Source: Notamacropus eugenii (Eukaryota > Chordata > Mammalia > Diprotodontia > Macropodidae). Taken from it: a stretch of 64,000 bases of DNA. This document shows positions 1-10,330 of this stretch, piece after piece. A program made the translations under genes and the position numbers. The stretch spans positions 330,974,651 through 331,038,650 of the forward strand of contig NC_092874.1 in the NCBI RefSeq assembly GCF_028372415.1, read 5' to 3'. Each line of letters begins with the position of its first letter. The first letter of the stretch is position 1. The notes beneath the pieces are model-generated. The model did no database searches. It was not told the DNA's origin and worked only from the letters and a program-made list of their open reading frames with translations.

Positions 1-344
1 TGCCAGAAGCTCCTGATATTTTTGAGACCACAGCTTCAATTCATCTTTTACTCATTGTCACCAGCCCCACCCTCCTCAATCCCCCAAAAAAGAAAAGAAA
101 AAGGACATTCATTTTCCTCAAGGCTAGATGTGGGAAGCAAGGGCAAGGGTACTGAGTGGCACAAAAGAAGAATTAGGAAAAGTAACTTGGGCAAGCAGGT
201 TGGGCTAAAAATGATAAGGCTTAGCAGTCAGAAGCCAGGAGATCTAGCACAGTCCAGTTATTCCTGGCTGAAGAATGATTCTTAGTAAGATATTAAGTTA
301 CACTGAATGGCGTAGCTTCCAGGAATGAGAAAGTAATGGAGATT
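1..344. other. Unassigned sequence
   Basis: No gene or confidently named repeat is visible. The 87-codon open frame here has no recognisable domain and is low in sequence complexity (Lys/Arg/Ser-rich), so I treat it as chance. Confidence 0.4.
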
Positions 345-1905
345 CTGGTTAAGATGGCAATGTGAAAAATCCTAGATGAGCCAGGATTTCCCATAAATGC
401 TCTAGCAAAGTTCTAAAAATGTGTGTCATCCAGTTCAGGACCAGGAAACTTCCAGAAGTCTGAAACTTCTGAGCAGAGATAAAGCAGAGGTAGAGGAAGC
501 CAGTGCCATTAATTGAGGACAAAGTCTAATGATTCAGATCTATCTCAGCATCAGGGAAAAAGTGAGACCCAAAGTAAGACTGGGCTAGGTGGCCCAGTAG
601 ATAGAATCCTATGCCTGGGGTCAGGAAGACCTTAGTTCAAATCCCACCTCAGATGCTTACTAGTTATGTGACCCTGGGAAAGCCACTTAACTTTGTTTGC
701 CTCAGTTTCCTCATCTGTAAAAAGGAGAAGGAAATGGAAAACCATTTCCAAAGAAAACCCCAAATGGGCTCATGAAGAATTGGATGTGATTGAAGAACAA
801 GACTGGGTCATGTGACACCTGCTTTGTTGGGGACTTTCGAGAGGACAGAGGTCAAAGTGATCTCCAGATACCTGTAATTGATGCCTATAGCAGCAGATAA
901 GTCAACTGCCCTGACCAGTAGCAACCAAGTAGCCCATGCCAGAAGCATAGCAGGAGACTGTGAATAGAGCAGCCAGGTGGCCTAAGGGTTACCCCTATAG
1001 AGGCCTGAAACACCACTGTAAAAACATCAGAGCAGGAATCAGGCATCCCCAACAATCTGGGACTATAACCTATTCATAGATAGGTTATAGACAGTTAATC
1101 CAACAACATCTAGGCAGAACCTACCTGGGCTCTAGAAGGGGACTTACATCAGGGTTTGTGCAAGAGAAAGGAGACAGAGAAGAGACAAAGCCAGAACTCA
1201 AAGTTAGCTGAGGAGTCAAAACCAGGGATTGTGAAAGAAAGGAGGGCTTAGCCCTACAGAGGGAACAAGACCCTACCTACTCACTTCATCTGAGAGGAAG
1301 AGGACTGGGATGGTAAACAAAGTCACAATTCAGAAATTGATCCTAGAGATATGAAAAAACAAAAAAACAGCACCAAAATACAATGAAGAAATGTTCTAGG
1401 TTAGGAGAAACCCATGAAGTAAACCCAGAAGATGGAACAGATAGAAATCAAGCCTCAGAGAAAAGAGTGACTTGTCTATAAGAATTCCCAAAATTAACTT
1501 GAAATTTAGGAAGAGGCAGAAAATGAAGTTATATGTGAAGTTAGAGATCTTGAGAAAAAATAACGGAAATGAGAATAAATAACTTGAAATGAAGATGTAA
1601 AATACTGCCGATGAAGAACTCCTTAAAAAAACTTAGAATGTAGAAATTAGAACTCAATGGATACAATAGAAAAAAGGAGAAATTAGAACTCAATGGATAA
1701 AATACACAAAAAGATAAATTAGGACAAAGTTAAGATGCTGAAAGATTAGGAGAAAATATAAGGTATATTCTACTTTATAAGAATTGACTTGGAAACACAG
1801 GTAGAGAAAAGATAACTAAAGACTGGTCAGATTTCTTGAAAATCATGATTAAACAAAAACCCTAGATGCCATTGTAACCTGACTCCCAAAGTCCATTGGT
1901 GTGGA
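345..1905 (+). mobile_element. L1/HAL1-type LINE, 5' UTR and ORF1 N-terminal region (decayed)
   Basis: The stretch begins near an AAGATGGC motif typical of L1 5' ends. From about 1300 it becomes A-rich and patterned like an L1 ORF1 coiled-coil region, with decayed Glu/Lys/Leu/Asn codons. Near 1830-1885 the frames resemble the ORF1 stretch 'FLKIMIK...' followed by a 'DSQS'-like segment. A SINE is inserted at 582-800. The matching downstream part of ORF1 resumes near 3536, so the element appears split by a later insertion. A short duplication (about 35 bp) lies at 1640-1710. Many stops; no coding potential remains. Assignment to L1 versus HAL1 is not certain. Confidence 0.5.
582..800 (+). repeat. 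tRNA-headed marsupial SINE with RTE-type tail
   Basis: It has the full plan of the commonest SINE in the window. A tRNA-like head (CTAGGTGGCCCAGTAGATAG, then 'gtcaggaagacctt', 'gttcaaatccc') is followed by 'tatgtgaccctgggaaagcc', 'cctcagtttcctcatctgta', 'ggagaaggaaatgg' and an RTE-like end ('catgaagaattgga'). It is inserted in the L1-like element above. Divergence is moderate. Confidence 0.85.
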
Positions 1906-2036
1906 ATCCTTTACTCATTAGGGGCTATCAGTGCCTTACACTGGCATGAGGCATGGGGCAGAGTTGGTGAGAGCTGGAGAGAGGAAAGGTTCGGTCTCTG
2001 CCAGCTCTTGGGCTTCCAGCTTCAGGATGGACAACG

Positions 2037-2289
2037 CTAATTCCATTTCAGGTTGCTGAAGGGAGAGTAAGACTCTAGGAGGAAGCTGACGTGACAAGAG
2101 CTAGCAATCTCCATCATGTCCTCTTCTCTACCTATTGCATTAGAGACTTCAGGGAATTTCCTCTTAGGTGGGATCTGGGACTCCTTTTCTCCTGATGAAT
2201 TGGAGTTACTTTGCTCCCAGTGGGCAAAGTCCTTCACTCTGTATTGTCTGGTATATATTTTCCTATGCATACTTCTGTTTTCTGTTTTA
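2037..2289. other. Unassigned sequence
   Basis: No recognised repeat. Overlapping open frames on both strands (85 and 94 codons) share no domain I recognise and run into the SINE that follows, so I do not call a gene. Confidence 0.35.
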
Positions 2290-2476
2290 AAGTCACTTAC
2301 TAGCTGTGTGGCCTTGTGCAAGTCACTTTACTCTTACTTTTATTTTGCCTTAGTTTCCTCATCTGTAAAATGAGCTGGAGAAGGAAATGGCAAGCCCCTC
2401 TAGTACCTTTGCCAAGAAAACCCCACATAGGGTCATGAAGAGTTGGACATGACTCAAATGACTGAATAGCCACAAC
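2290..2476 (+). repeat. 5'-truncated marsupial SINE (RTE-type tail)
   Basis: Starts inside the tRNA-like head at 'gtcacttactagctgtgtgg' and continues through 'tttcctcatctgtaaaatga', 'ctggagaaggaaatggcaag' and the RTE-like end 'gtcatgaagagttggacatg'. Confidence 0.85.
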
Positions 2477-2993
2477 TGGCTTGTATAAATGAGTTTATTT
2501 GCTAATTGCCACGTATGCTCATTGTGGAACTAGTATTTGGTGGGAAGAGAGTCTTTGATTATAAAGTTTGGATATTCCTTTCCTATTAATGAACCAGGAT
2601 CAAAACTTTAGCTTGAACATCGAAACTGCATCCTCTTGTTTAATAGTATTTATAGAAATAAATTCAATATAATATTATTTCAGTAATCCCTCTCTGAGGA
2701 GAGCAGACTGATGGCCTCTGGTCCCAACATTCTACTTCCCCTGCTGGCAAGAAACAAAGTCTATCTTGGAGAAGGGTTAGGGTTGGGGAGAAGAGGCTAG
2801 AGATGCCTACTCTGTTTCCCCTCGAGTCACACGATGACACCCCCATGCTACATGTGGGAGATAGTTCACAACACTATATTTCAAGAAATCACAAAAGAAA
2901 AAACTGCCCAGAGGGCCAGGCAAGGACTGAAGATAGACATGACAGTGGGAGACATGAGTGCCATCTAGGGTTGAGACCCCTAACATCCAGTGT
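2477..2993. other. Unassigned sequence before the RPS5 pseudogene
   Basis: No gene or named repeat seen. Short open frames on both strands are not supported by any motif. Confidence 0.35.
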
Positions 2994-3505
2994 TCAGCAA
3001 GTGGAATATAGATGATGTGCAGATCAATGACATCTCCCTGCACGATTGCATGGCAGTGCAGAAGTATACCAAGTCATTTCCCCACAGGGTGGGGCACTAT
3101 GGGATCGAGTGCTTTTGCCCAAACATGCCTTCAAGGTCATCTATATGCTGAAGAGAGAAAATCTACCTCAAATTCTTGTGAATGTCATTCACAGTGGTCT
3201 CCATGAGGACTCCACCAGAATCAGGTGGACAGGGGCTGAGAGGCACCAGGCAGTGGATGTGTCCCCCACCTCTGGCAGATGAACCAGGCCATCTGGCTTC
3301 TCTGCACAGGTACCTGAGAAGTTGCCTCCTGGAACATTAAGACCATAGCTGAGCCTCTGGCCAATGAGCTCCTCAGTGCTGCCAAGTCCTTTTCTAACAC
3401 TTATGGCATCAAGAAGAAGGATGAACTAGAGCATGTGGCCAAATCTAACCACTGATCTTAGTGACCTTTGTCAACAATAAATACTTTCTCACCCCATGGT
3501 GTGTA
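2994..3505 (+). pseudogene. RPS5: RPS5 processed pseudogene (40S ribosomal protein uS7)
   Basis: Intronless and broken copy of the mRNA for ribosomal protein S5 (uS7), a 40S head protein. It begins with a decayed '[14 protein letters not shown]' (nucleotides 3000-3040, seen as [14 protein letters not shown]). It continues as '[26 protein letters not shown]' against RPS5 '[27 protein letters not shown]', then '[21 protein letters not shown]'. After a frameshift it shows 'NQAIWLLCTG', 'NIKTIAE', '[16 protein letters not shown]' and a stop. An AATAAA signal follows at 3476. The first ~20 codons are missing. About 26 codons in the middle (the IVERLTNSMMMHGRNNGKK part) are deleted. No clear poly(A) tail survives. 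It sits in the gap of the split L1 ORF1, so it may have come in as part of that insertion. Confidence 0.92.
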
Positions 3506-3535
3506 TGTTGGGGGGGGGGGGGATTGTTTGCAGGG
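3506..3535. repeat. Short G homopolymer
   Basis: A run of about a dozen G residues just past the end of the RPS5 pseudogene. Confidence 0.7.
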
Positions 3536-4330
3536 TCCCTGGTCAAAAAAGTGAAAATTAGAAGAGTCTAGTCTTAGTCACTCTTAGAAAGAAACTCCAA
3601 ATTAAAAATATCTACAAATACCATAGTCAAAATTCAAAACTTTCAAGTTAAAGAAAAAATTTTGCAAGTAGCCAGAAAGAATTTAAGTATCAAGCAACCA
3701 AAGTCTGATATAAGATTATGCTGATATTATTATAAATGAAAGAAAATCTTGAAATGGAATACTTAAAAATGGAAAAGAAAAGACACAACCAAGAAGAACT
3801 TAACGCTGAAATTCTGGGTATAGTCCTACAATGGGAAAGATGAACATTTCACAGAAAAAAGTATTTTGAAACATTCTGGATGAACAGAAGGGAAATGGGT
3901 ATAAGCTTTGAAACAAAAACTCGAGGCAAAAGAAACACAGAAACGTAAATGTATCTGAGCAAGTAGAAGAGGATAATTAATCATAACACATTTACATTCT
4001 AATAGGGAGAAGAGATAAATGTCCCTTCAGAATCGATCGATCTTCCAGAATCACAGAGGGAATAAAGTAAGAGGAACATAGATCCTATAGGTAGTTTTAT
4101 CCCATACTATAGATTTTATAAGAAGAAAGAAAGGGGAATAAAAATTAAATGTGTGTTCGTCATTCGTTGCCAAAGCAGACCATGCCATCAGAGAAATGAT
4201 GACATGACTTGCACTTGACTTTGTTTTGAGTGAAGGAGGGCTGAAAAATTAAATACTCTAGGGACAAAATAAGAAAGTAGCAAAATGAACCTACTATTTT
4301 CATATAACTTGGGTGCACAGAACTGGAGGA
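3536..4330 (+). mobile_element. L1/HAL1-type LINE, ORF1 C-terminal part and spacer (decayed)
   Basis: Frames near 3620-3720 read like the L1 ORF1 segment 'KFQNFQVKEKILQAARK...FKYQ' ('caaaactttcaagttaaaga', 'attttgcaagtagccagaaa'). This follows on from the ORF1 half upstream at about 1905. The downstream A/G-rich stretch, leading into the TA/GA microsatellite, looks like the spacer seen after ORF1 in L1/HAL1 copies. Heavily decayed. Confidence 0.55.
4175..4245 (-). repeat. Fragment of a SINE tail repeat
   Basis: Contains 'cagagaaatgatgacatgac', then 'ttgcacttgactttgttttg' and 'agtgaaggagggctg'. The same string occurs at 40000-40065 in the same orientation. It is the end of a marsupial tRNA-headed SINE in reverse orientation. 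Confidence 0.6.
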
Positions 4331-4393
4331 AGGTATATACATTTATATATATATATACGTATATATATGCATATATACGTATATATATATGTA

Positions 4394-4484
<91 letters not shown>

Positions 4485-4490
4485 CGCATC
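4330..4490. repeat. Compound microsatellite (TA)n / (GTATA)n / (GA)n
   Basis: An alternating TA tract with GTATA/CGTATA interruptions (about 4335-4428) runs directly into a near-perfect (GA)n tract (about 4429-4484). All open frames across it are artefacts of the repeat (YIYIYI, ERERER, SLSLSL). Confidence 0.97.
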
Positions 4491-4980
4491 TCCTGAACCT
4501 ATCTGAACCAGGCAAAGAAAGCTGTAAATATAAGCACAAAAAAATTGTATTAGAATTTTATTAAGTGAAGCAAGGAAATAGGAGGGGAGAGAGGAAAGGG
4601 AAGAAGGTTTAAAGTATGTGTGGAGGGGAGGGGAGGGGAGCAGTGACAGTGATGCCAGAAAGAAGAAAAGGATATCAATGAAGTATTTAAGGGAATGCAC
4701 AGAAGAGAACAGAAAGAAATTCAGAGAGAGACAGGAAATCAGGATAGACTGGAAAGCAATATGTATGATTATGCGCTTAAAATAAAAAAGCTAGACATAG
4801 TTGAGATTCTTGGCTTCTCATGTAATTCGCTTATTCTTTTCTTATTTACATATGGAAATGTTCATGCTTGCTGGTGTTTAGCAAATTCAAAGCAATAAAT
4901 ATTTTTTTCAAAGAAAATTATTGGGACAGTTTAGTAAACTGTGGTATGATGCTAATATACATGTATAATATAAAATATGT
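4491..4980. other. A/G-rich unassigned sequence
   Basis: Purine-rich stretch, including short GGGGA repeats at 4625-4640. It may be the continuation of the L1/HAL1 spacer; no gene seen. Confidence 0.3.
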
Positions 4981-5062
4981 GTACTTAACATGTGTATGTA
5001 TGTATATATACACCCATACATATATGTCCATATATATACATGCAAATGTACACACACATGCA
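4981..5062. repeat. Degenerate (TGTA)/(CATA) microsatellite
   Basis: Loose array of GTAT, TATA and CACA units; low-complexity DNA. Confidence 0.75.
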
Positions 5063-5123
5063 TACTGATTTGAATAGTATTCTAATAGGCATTTGTAAAA
5101 TTCTAAGTATTTTAAACAGAATG

Positions 5124-5392
5124 GCACTGTGTCATAGTGGATAGAGGAAGACATAAAGATTTGGGTTCAAGTTCTACCTCTCATTTGTTATAGCTATGTG
5201 ACCATAAGGCAAGTCATTAACCTCTCAGCACCACCAGGCAACTCTCTATGACTATAGGCTGCAGATCTATATAGGTCCCAATAGAGGGAATTTCTACACT
5301 GGGAGTTCTTATGCTAAAGCAATCATGGATCAAGAACCAACCTGTCTTCTCCTCCCAAAGTGCTCTAATACACCAACTGAAGTTCATAATTA
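5124..5392 (+). repeat. tRNA-headed SINE with a second type of tail
   Basis: The head 'gtcatagtggatagaggaag' and 'gggttcaagttctacctctc' leads to 'gtgaccataaggcaagtcat'. It then changes to a tail, 'ggcaactctctatgactata', 'gggagttcttatgctaaagc', that is not the RTE-type tail. The same tail lies at 14455-14560 in reverse, which supports a distinct SINE family or subfamily. Confidence 0.65.
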
Positions 5393-6698
5393 CCCACAGA
5401 TGAACATTATCCAAAGCTTAAAAACATAAGGATCCCAGAAATTATTGAAACCTAAAGTTTTTATCTGAATTTGTTTAACCAATCAAAGATTAAAAACTGA
5501 AGAAGTGGTTTGGAACATGAAAAAGGAGCAATAGAGAATGATGAGAATTGTAAAGGTATAAGTTGAAAGAGATTCCAGTCACTTAGATCTACCTAGGAGC
5601 AAAGATTTTATAGTTACCTTTCTAAATTATTCTATAAATGGACTGACATCAAATTTACATATGAAAAATTACCAATAACTCCACTGTCTATCTTATTTTC
5701 TTCACACATTTCTCTTCCTTTGCTTTGTCCACACATCCCATAGATAATAAAACTGAGAGAACTTAAATTTAAGTATTTAAGCATTTGCAAGTAAACAGTT
5801 CCCTAGGCTTAGAGAAACATATTCTCAAGAAAATCAAACACAATTTTAGAAAGGAAGAGACATGAAATATATTTTCCAGCCAAGTTCAATGACTGAATGA
5901 CTTTTTTTAGACTCTTGGGACATGGATATGTACAGTACATTTTTTCCCTTGGCTGGACTGATAGGAATAGTGATTTTTCCCTTGCTTAAGGGCTGGTTAA
6001 TGTGTCGTTCCCTAGGCAACTTTCAATCCCAGCATCACCAAAGTCCATTTCCCCAGAGAACAGACATTCTCTGTGGCTCCTACTACTGGGCGCCATCCTT
6101 GGCTGCCAACATTCTCCTTGGTTTCCAAAGAAAGTCTCTTCTTCAGGGAAAGTTTGGAAACAAAAAGAAAAAAAAGACCCCTAGGTCTCAGGTACAAAAA
6201 GGAAATTTTCAGTATAAAGGGGAATACCTATTGGAATTCATAACACTTCCTTAAGTCTGTTGCACCCCAACTGCCCAGAAGGATTTTAGAAAATTATTGG
6301 CTTTAGACTAACACTGAAAAATGTGAATTAATTTTAATTCCATAATTGGTCTCTGTGGTTGCTGTCAAGCTTGAAGGAAGAGATTAGCAAAGGGAAAATG
6401 TGTCATTCTGTAAAGCAAACATTTTACTCAATACCCTTCTGATATAAAATCCCTGTTACCTAGGATATTAAATATAAGATGCTTTTTCAAACTAGTTTCT
6501 TCTTAGAAGTTCTATTTTAACCCTCCTTTAAATCAGTTTCAAATATATTTGGCTCAGTATCCACATTCACAATTAATTTAACACTGAGAGAATAGTTGTC
6601 AAGCTCCCTCCTCAAGTTTTATCTTTGTCTGTGTCACAGCTCTCATTACACACTATACAGGGGCAGGGAGTCTACTGCCGTGTGGCTTTTTGACTGAG
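5393..6698. other. Mostly unique sequence
   Basis: No repeat or gene recognised over 1.3 kb. A 110-codon open frame at 5922-6254 (+) starts with a hydrophobic stretch and ends in a poly-Lys run, but has no domain, paralogue-like repeat or splice context that I can recognise. Probably chance. Confidence 0.4.
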
Positions 6699-6812
6699 TT
6701 TAAACAAATCCTAAGGGGATTTGTTCTGTGAAGTTTGGATTCAGTCAAAGGATCGTACTTGAGGACCTAGAGGGCCACATGTGGCCTCGAAGCCACAGGT
6801 TCCCTACCCCTG
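6699..6812. mobile_element. hAT-type nonautonomous DNA transposon, one half
   Basis: Contains 'ggatttgttctgtgaagttt', 'gagggccacatgtggcctcg' and the end 'ggttccctacccctg'. This is the right half of the same family that is complete at 51928-52129. The left half is missing. Confidence 0.7.
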
Positions 6813-7151
6813 CACCTCTATCTAAGAAAGACGACTGGAAAAAAAAAAAAAACCTGTTGGACCTGTGTCTCCCTATTAAGATATACCAATTTTTATGCTG
6901 ATAAACAGAATCTATTACCTTGGCCAAATATCCTGATATGATTTTTTTTTCAAACCTTATTAGTTTCTGCAACATTCCAGAGGTTGCCTTGAAGAAATAA
7001 GTAAACAAGCAGAACAGTTTTACCTAACCAACCAAATGGGAAACCTAAGTGAATGATGAATGTTTACTGTTCAGAAGACTTCCCCAACTGACTTGTTGAA
7101 TTTATAGGGTGTGAATATTGGCCTTAGATCTTTGAAAGTACTTCTTTCTAT
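6813..7151. other. Unassigned sequence with poly(A) run
   Basis: A run of about a dozen A's lies near 6840-6853; otherwise nothing is recognised. Confidence 0.35.
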
Positions 7152-7341
7152 AGAACAAGGTTTCTTAATCGGGACTCCATGCACTTTAAAAATATATATA
7201 TATATTATATCTTTTGATAACTGTATTTCAATATTTGTCATTCTGTGTATTTTATTTTTTGCATTTTATAAAACTATTCTGAGGGGTCCATAGGCTTTAT
7301 TATATTGCCAACAGGGTCCTCCATGCAAAAAACAGTTAAGA
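7152..7341. mobile_element. Palindromic nonautonomous DNA transposon, probably hAT
   Basis: Imperfect terminal inverted repeats: left 'aaggtttcttaatcgggact', right end reverse complement 'ccagggattcttaactgttt'. The internal halves 'tgaggggtccataggcttta' and 'gggtcctccatgc' follow the layout of short hAT elements with GTTCTTAACC-like ends. A TA run sits inside. No transposase. Confidence 0.6.
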
Positions 7342-7734
7342 ATCCCTGGACCTGTTCATTGATGACTTGTTAAGGGAACAAAGACAACTCCTTGTCAAAT
7401 AGTAGAGACTAACATTACCCTAATCCACTGCAAATGCTTTTTTAAAAAAATTCCATGCTTTGTCAGGCAGGTGTGGAAAATATTTTTAGATTGACACCTC
7501 TTAAACCATAACACACAGATAACAACCTACTTCCCTCTCATGTTTGTTCCCACTCTCCAAGGTTGACAGGGAGTATAATTTCTATTTCCCGTCTTCATAC
7601 TTTCCATTTTCTTCCTTCATCATTCAACCCACAGTTTCTGAGTACCCCATCACATAGTTTGGATTTGGACTCCTCAACATGCTTTGTGTATTCTACCACT
7701 GAAAGAAACACTGTATGCTTCTTTTGCTGCTAAC
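7342..7734. other. Unassigned sequence
   Basis: Nothing recognised. Confidence 0.35.
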
Positions 7735-7785
7735 GTACAGGGTATATTAAATTTTTAAATTGTACTAAGACTTTTGGGACACCTT
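7735..7785. mobile_element. Orphan mariner-like terminal repeat
   Basis: Contains 'ttgtactaagacttttggga' followed by 'caccttgtg'. In reverse complement this begins GGTGTCCCAAAAGTCTTAGT, matching both ends of the element at 53223-53935. No partner end is visible nearby. Confidence 0.6.
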
Positions 7786-7945
7786 GTGTGTGTTTGTGTA
7801 TTTGGGTCTGCCTTTATGTATGTACATGTATTTATAGATAAATAGAGATATATAGAGATCTATAGAAATTTAGATATATACAGATGGACATGGATATGTA
7901 GATATATGTTTATATATTTATTCCTGAATATATGTACATATACAA
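7786..7945. repeat. Degenerate (TA)/(TGTA)/(GATA) low-complexity tract
   Basis: Loose TGTG, TGTA and ATAGAGATA units. Confidence 0.6.
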
Positions 7946-8538
7946 GTAGAGGAAAATAATGGAAAAATGGGGCTGATGACTAAAACTGGAAGCCCTAACA
8001 CCACCAGGTTGCCAAACTGTTGTCGACTCACTATTTGCATAAGGAGAATCCCTAGCTTCATGTGTTCTTTACTCTGTTTTGGGAAGTTTTAAAAATATAA
8101 CGGTCAATAAGATTGTCTCACATACAGGTATTGAAATCTAGCTAGATCCTTATAAAATTCTTCCAGAGGATATCCCTCTGTCCCATTTATCCTCTCTACG
8201 ATGTACCAGTCACTGTTCCTCTCTCTTTGGCAACTGCCTCCTCACAAATAATGATACATTAAAAGCACAGTAACTATGATGAACCAAATCTCTTTCTAAG
8301 TCAACATTCGTAGTAATTAAATGGAAGATGAACAAAATTTAAAGTACATGAATTCTTTGGGTCTAAGACACACAGGAAAAGGCAACAGGAAAAGGAGCCC
8401 TCACCATCTGGTACATATTTTCCTCACTTAGAAAATCAACAGCTTAAAAAGTATCAAATGTTTCGTATTGTACAAAAAAAAATTATGACCAAGAGAAAAA
8501 CAACCTATATTTCTATTTTCCCATACATACAAAAATCT
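7946..8538. other. Unassigned sequence
   Basis: No gene or recognisable repeat. Confidence 0.35.
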
Positions 8539-8561
8539 TTATATATATATATATATATATC
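8539..8561. repeat. (TA)n microsatellite
   Basis: About eleven TA units. Confidence 0.95.
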
Positions 8562-8720
8562 AAGGACAACTTTGACAAGTGTTTTAGTAGGGAACAGGTA
8601 GGTTTGGTAAGTGATATTCCATACTGGACTAAATTTTTGGCATTATATATTGATTAAAAATGTTAATAATATAAGAGCTACAATGTTTATTTGTTGTTAC
8701 TTGTAGAAAAAACAACAACA
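8562..8720. other. Unassigned AT-rich sequence
   Basis: Nothing recognised; it ends in an A-rich 'aaaaaacaacaacaac' tract beside the telomere-like array. Confidence 0.3.
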
Positions 8721-8793
8721 ACCCTAAATGAGCTCTAACCCTGACTCTAACCCTTACCCTAACCCTAATCCTAACTCTAAATGTGCTCTAACA
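8721..8793. repeat. Short interstitial telomere-like array, (CTAACC)n, degenerate
   Basis: From 8735 to 8782 eight consecutive in-register hexamers read CTAACC, CTGACT, CTAACC, CTTACC, CTAACC, CTAATC, CTAACT, CTAAAT. Three are perfect vertebrate telomere units; the others differ by one or two bases. The array is bounded by two near-identical flanks, 'ccctaaatgagctctaac' (8722) and 'ctctaaatgtgctctaac' (8775), and by CAA-rich tracts. Confidence 0.8.
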
Positions 8794-9384
8794 ACAAAAA
8801 ACAACTGGCCTTTGATGTGGTAAAGCAAAACTTGGTCTCAAAGGCTCTTTTATCAATACATAAAAATGATTCCAGATTCTTTAAAAATAGTATTACAGAG
8901 ATAACTTTGTCTAATACTCATTTGATCATAAACAGCATTCAAGGTATAAACGAAGGCAGGCTTGCTCTATAAAGTATTTACCACTATAATGGGCTAGAAC
9001 ATGCACAGAGTCCAAGATAAAGAATGTTTTCCTATGGATAATTAGGTCACTTGTATGTTCCCATTTTCATATGGTTATTTGCTCTTTGAATTAAATTTTA
9101 GGACTTTGCAGTCTCCAGGAAGAGATTAATAGTCCTTCTAAAGGTTTTTATCTGCTCATTCAGGTGGGAAAAAACAAGTGGATGAAGAATGCTAGCTGCC
9201 TAGATTACAACATAAAGTTACAAGGAAAACCTATAGAAATTGCCCTTAATTATGTACATCTGGGAAAGACAGAATAGATAGATAAGCTGGTCCAAGATTA
9301 GACAGAAGGAGGAGAGTGACCTGGGTTGCCTCAATAAAAGTACTAAGCACTTTTAATGACAAGAAGCTTCTCCCACAAACAAAG
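8794..9384. other. Unassigned sequence
   Basis: No gene or named repeat recognised. A 63-codon open frame (8781-8972) partly overlaps the telomere-like array and has no motif. Confidence 0.35.
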
Positions 9385-10060
9385 GCCCATTTTGATTATT
9401 TTTTTAAAATAATTTATTTATTTAAAAATATTTCCCAATTACATTTTAAGTTTTAAACATTCATTTAAAAAATTTTATGTTTTAAATTCTCTTCCTTCTT
9501 TTTTTCCTTTCTCCACTTCTTGAGAATTTAAGGAATGTGATATCAGTTATGTACATGAAGTTATGAAAAACATATTTCCATATTAGTCGTGTTGCAAAAG
9601 AAAACACAACCCCACCACCAATCCCTAAGGTAAAAAGAGTGAAAAAAAGTATGCTGCAATCTGTACTCGGAGTTCATCAATTCTTTCTCTGGAGATGGAT
9701 AGCATTTTTTATTGAGGGTCTTTTGGAATTGTTGGATCGTTGTATTGATCAGAGTGGCTAAATCTTTTGCAGTTGATCATCCTTACAATAATTGCCATTG
9801 CTGTGACCTTATCCTGTTCTCTTCCCTTTGTATCAGTTCGAATAAGTCTTCCCAGGTTTTTCTGACATCATCCTATTCATCATTTCTTCTAGCACAATAG
9901 TATTCCACCACAATTACATGCCACAATTTGGTTAGTTATTCCCCAAATGGTTGGCATCCCCTCAATTTCCAATTCTTTGTCATTACAAAAAGAGTTGCTA
10001 TAAAAAGCCCACTTAATTTCTCCCCCATTTTTATTGTTACATATATATTGTTTTTCCCTA
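9385..10060 (-). mobile_element. L1 3' end (ORF2 end/3' UTR), minus strand
   Basis: In reverse this reads as the end of a marsupial L1. 'atagtattccaccacaatta', 'cccctcaatttccaattctt' and 'aagagttgctataaaa' are the complement of the segment found on the plus strand at 58040-58110. Upstream (9390-9640) is the T-rich 3' UTR complement, starting with an AT-rich tract. Confidence 0.8.
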
Positions 10061-10330
10061 ACCTTTTTTAAATGTATCTCTCTCCCCTCCTCTATCAAGT
10101 CAAACATTGTAAGAAACATAAAATAAAATAACAAGAAAAATAAAAAAACAAGAAAAAAATTATACAAAACTAATGAACACATCCTGCAGTATTCCATGTG
10201 CATAATCTCCTACCTTTCCAAAAAAGAGGAGTTTCATTTTTTCATCTTGCCCTTGTTGACAAGATTTATTATGATGATTGCACAGTATTCAGCTTCAGGA
10301 TTTTTGTTGTTAATCTTTCAGTTTGCGTTT
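10061..10330 (-). mobile_element. Possible continuation of the minus-strand L1
   Basis: The A-rich 'taaaataaaataacaag' stretch and flanking T-rich sequence resemble L1 3' UTR complement like that at 42700-42970, but the match is weak. It could be unique. Confidence 0.3.

Noticed and set aside
582-655. tRNA gene
   Set aside because: The tRNA-like boxes belong to SINE heads, which lack an intact cloverleaf.
4188-4700. 170-codon frame with SLSLSL/YIYIYI
   Set aside because: Translation of a TA/GA microsatellite, not a protein.
5922-6254. 110-codon open frame
   Set aside because: No recognisable domain, ends in a poly-Lys run from an A-rich tract, no exon context.
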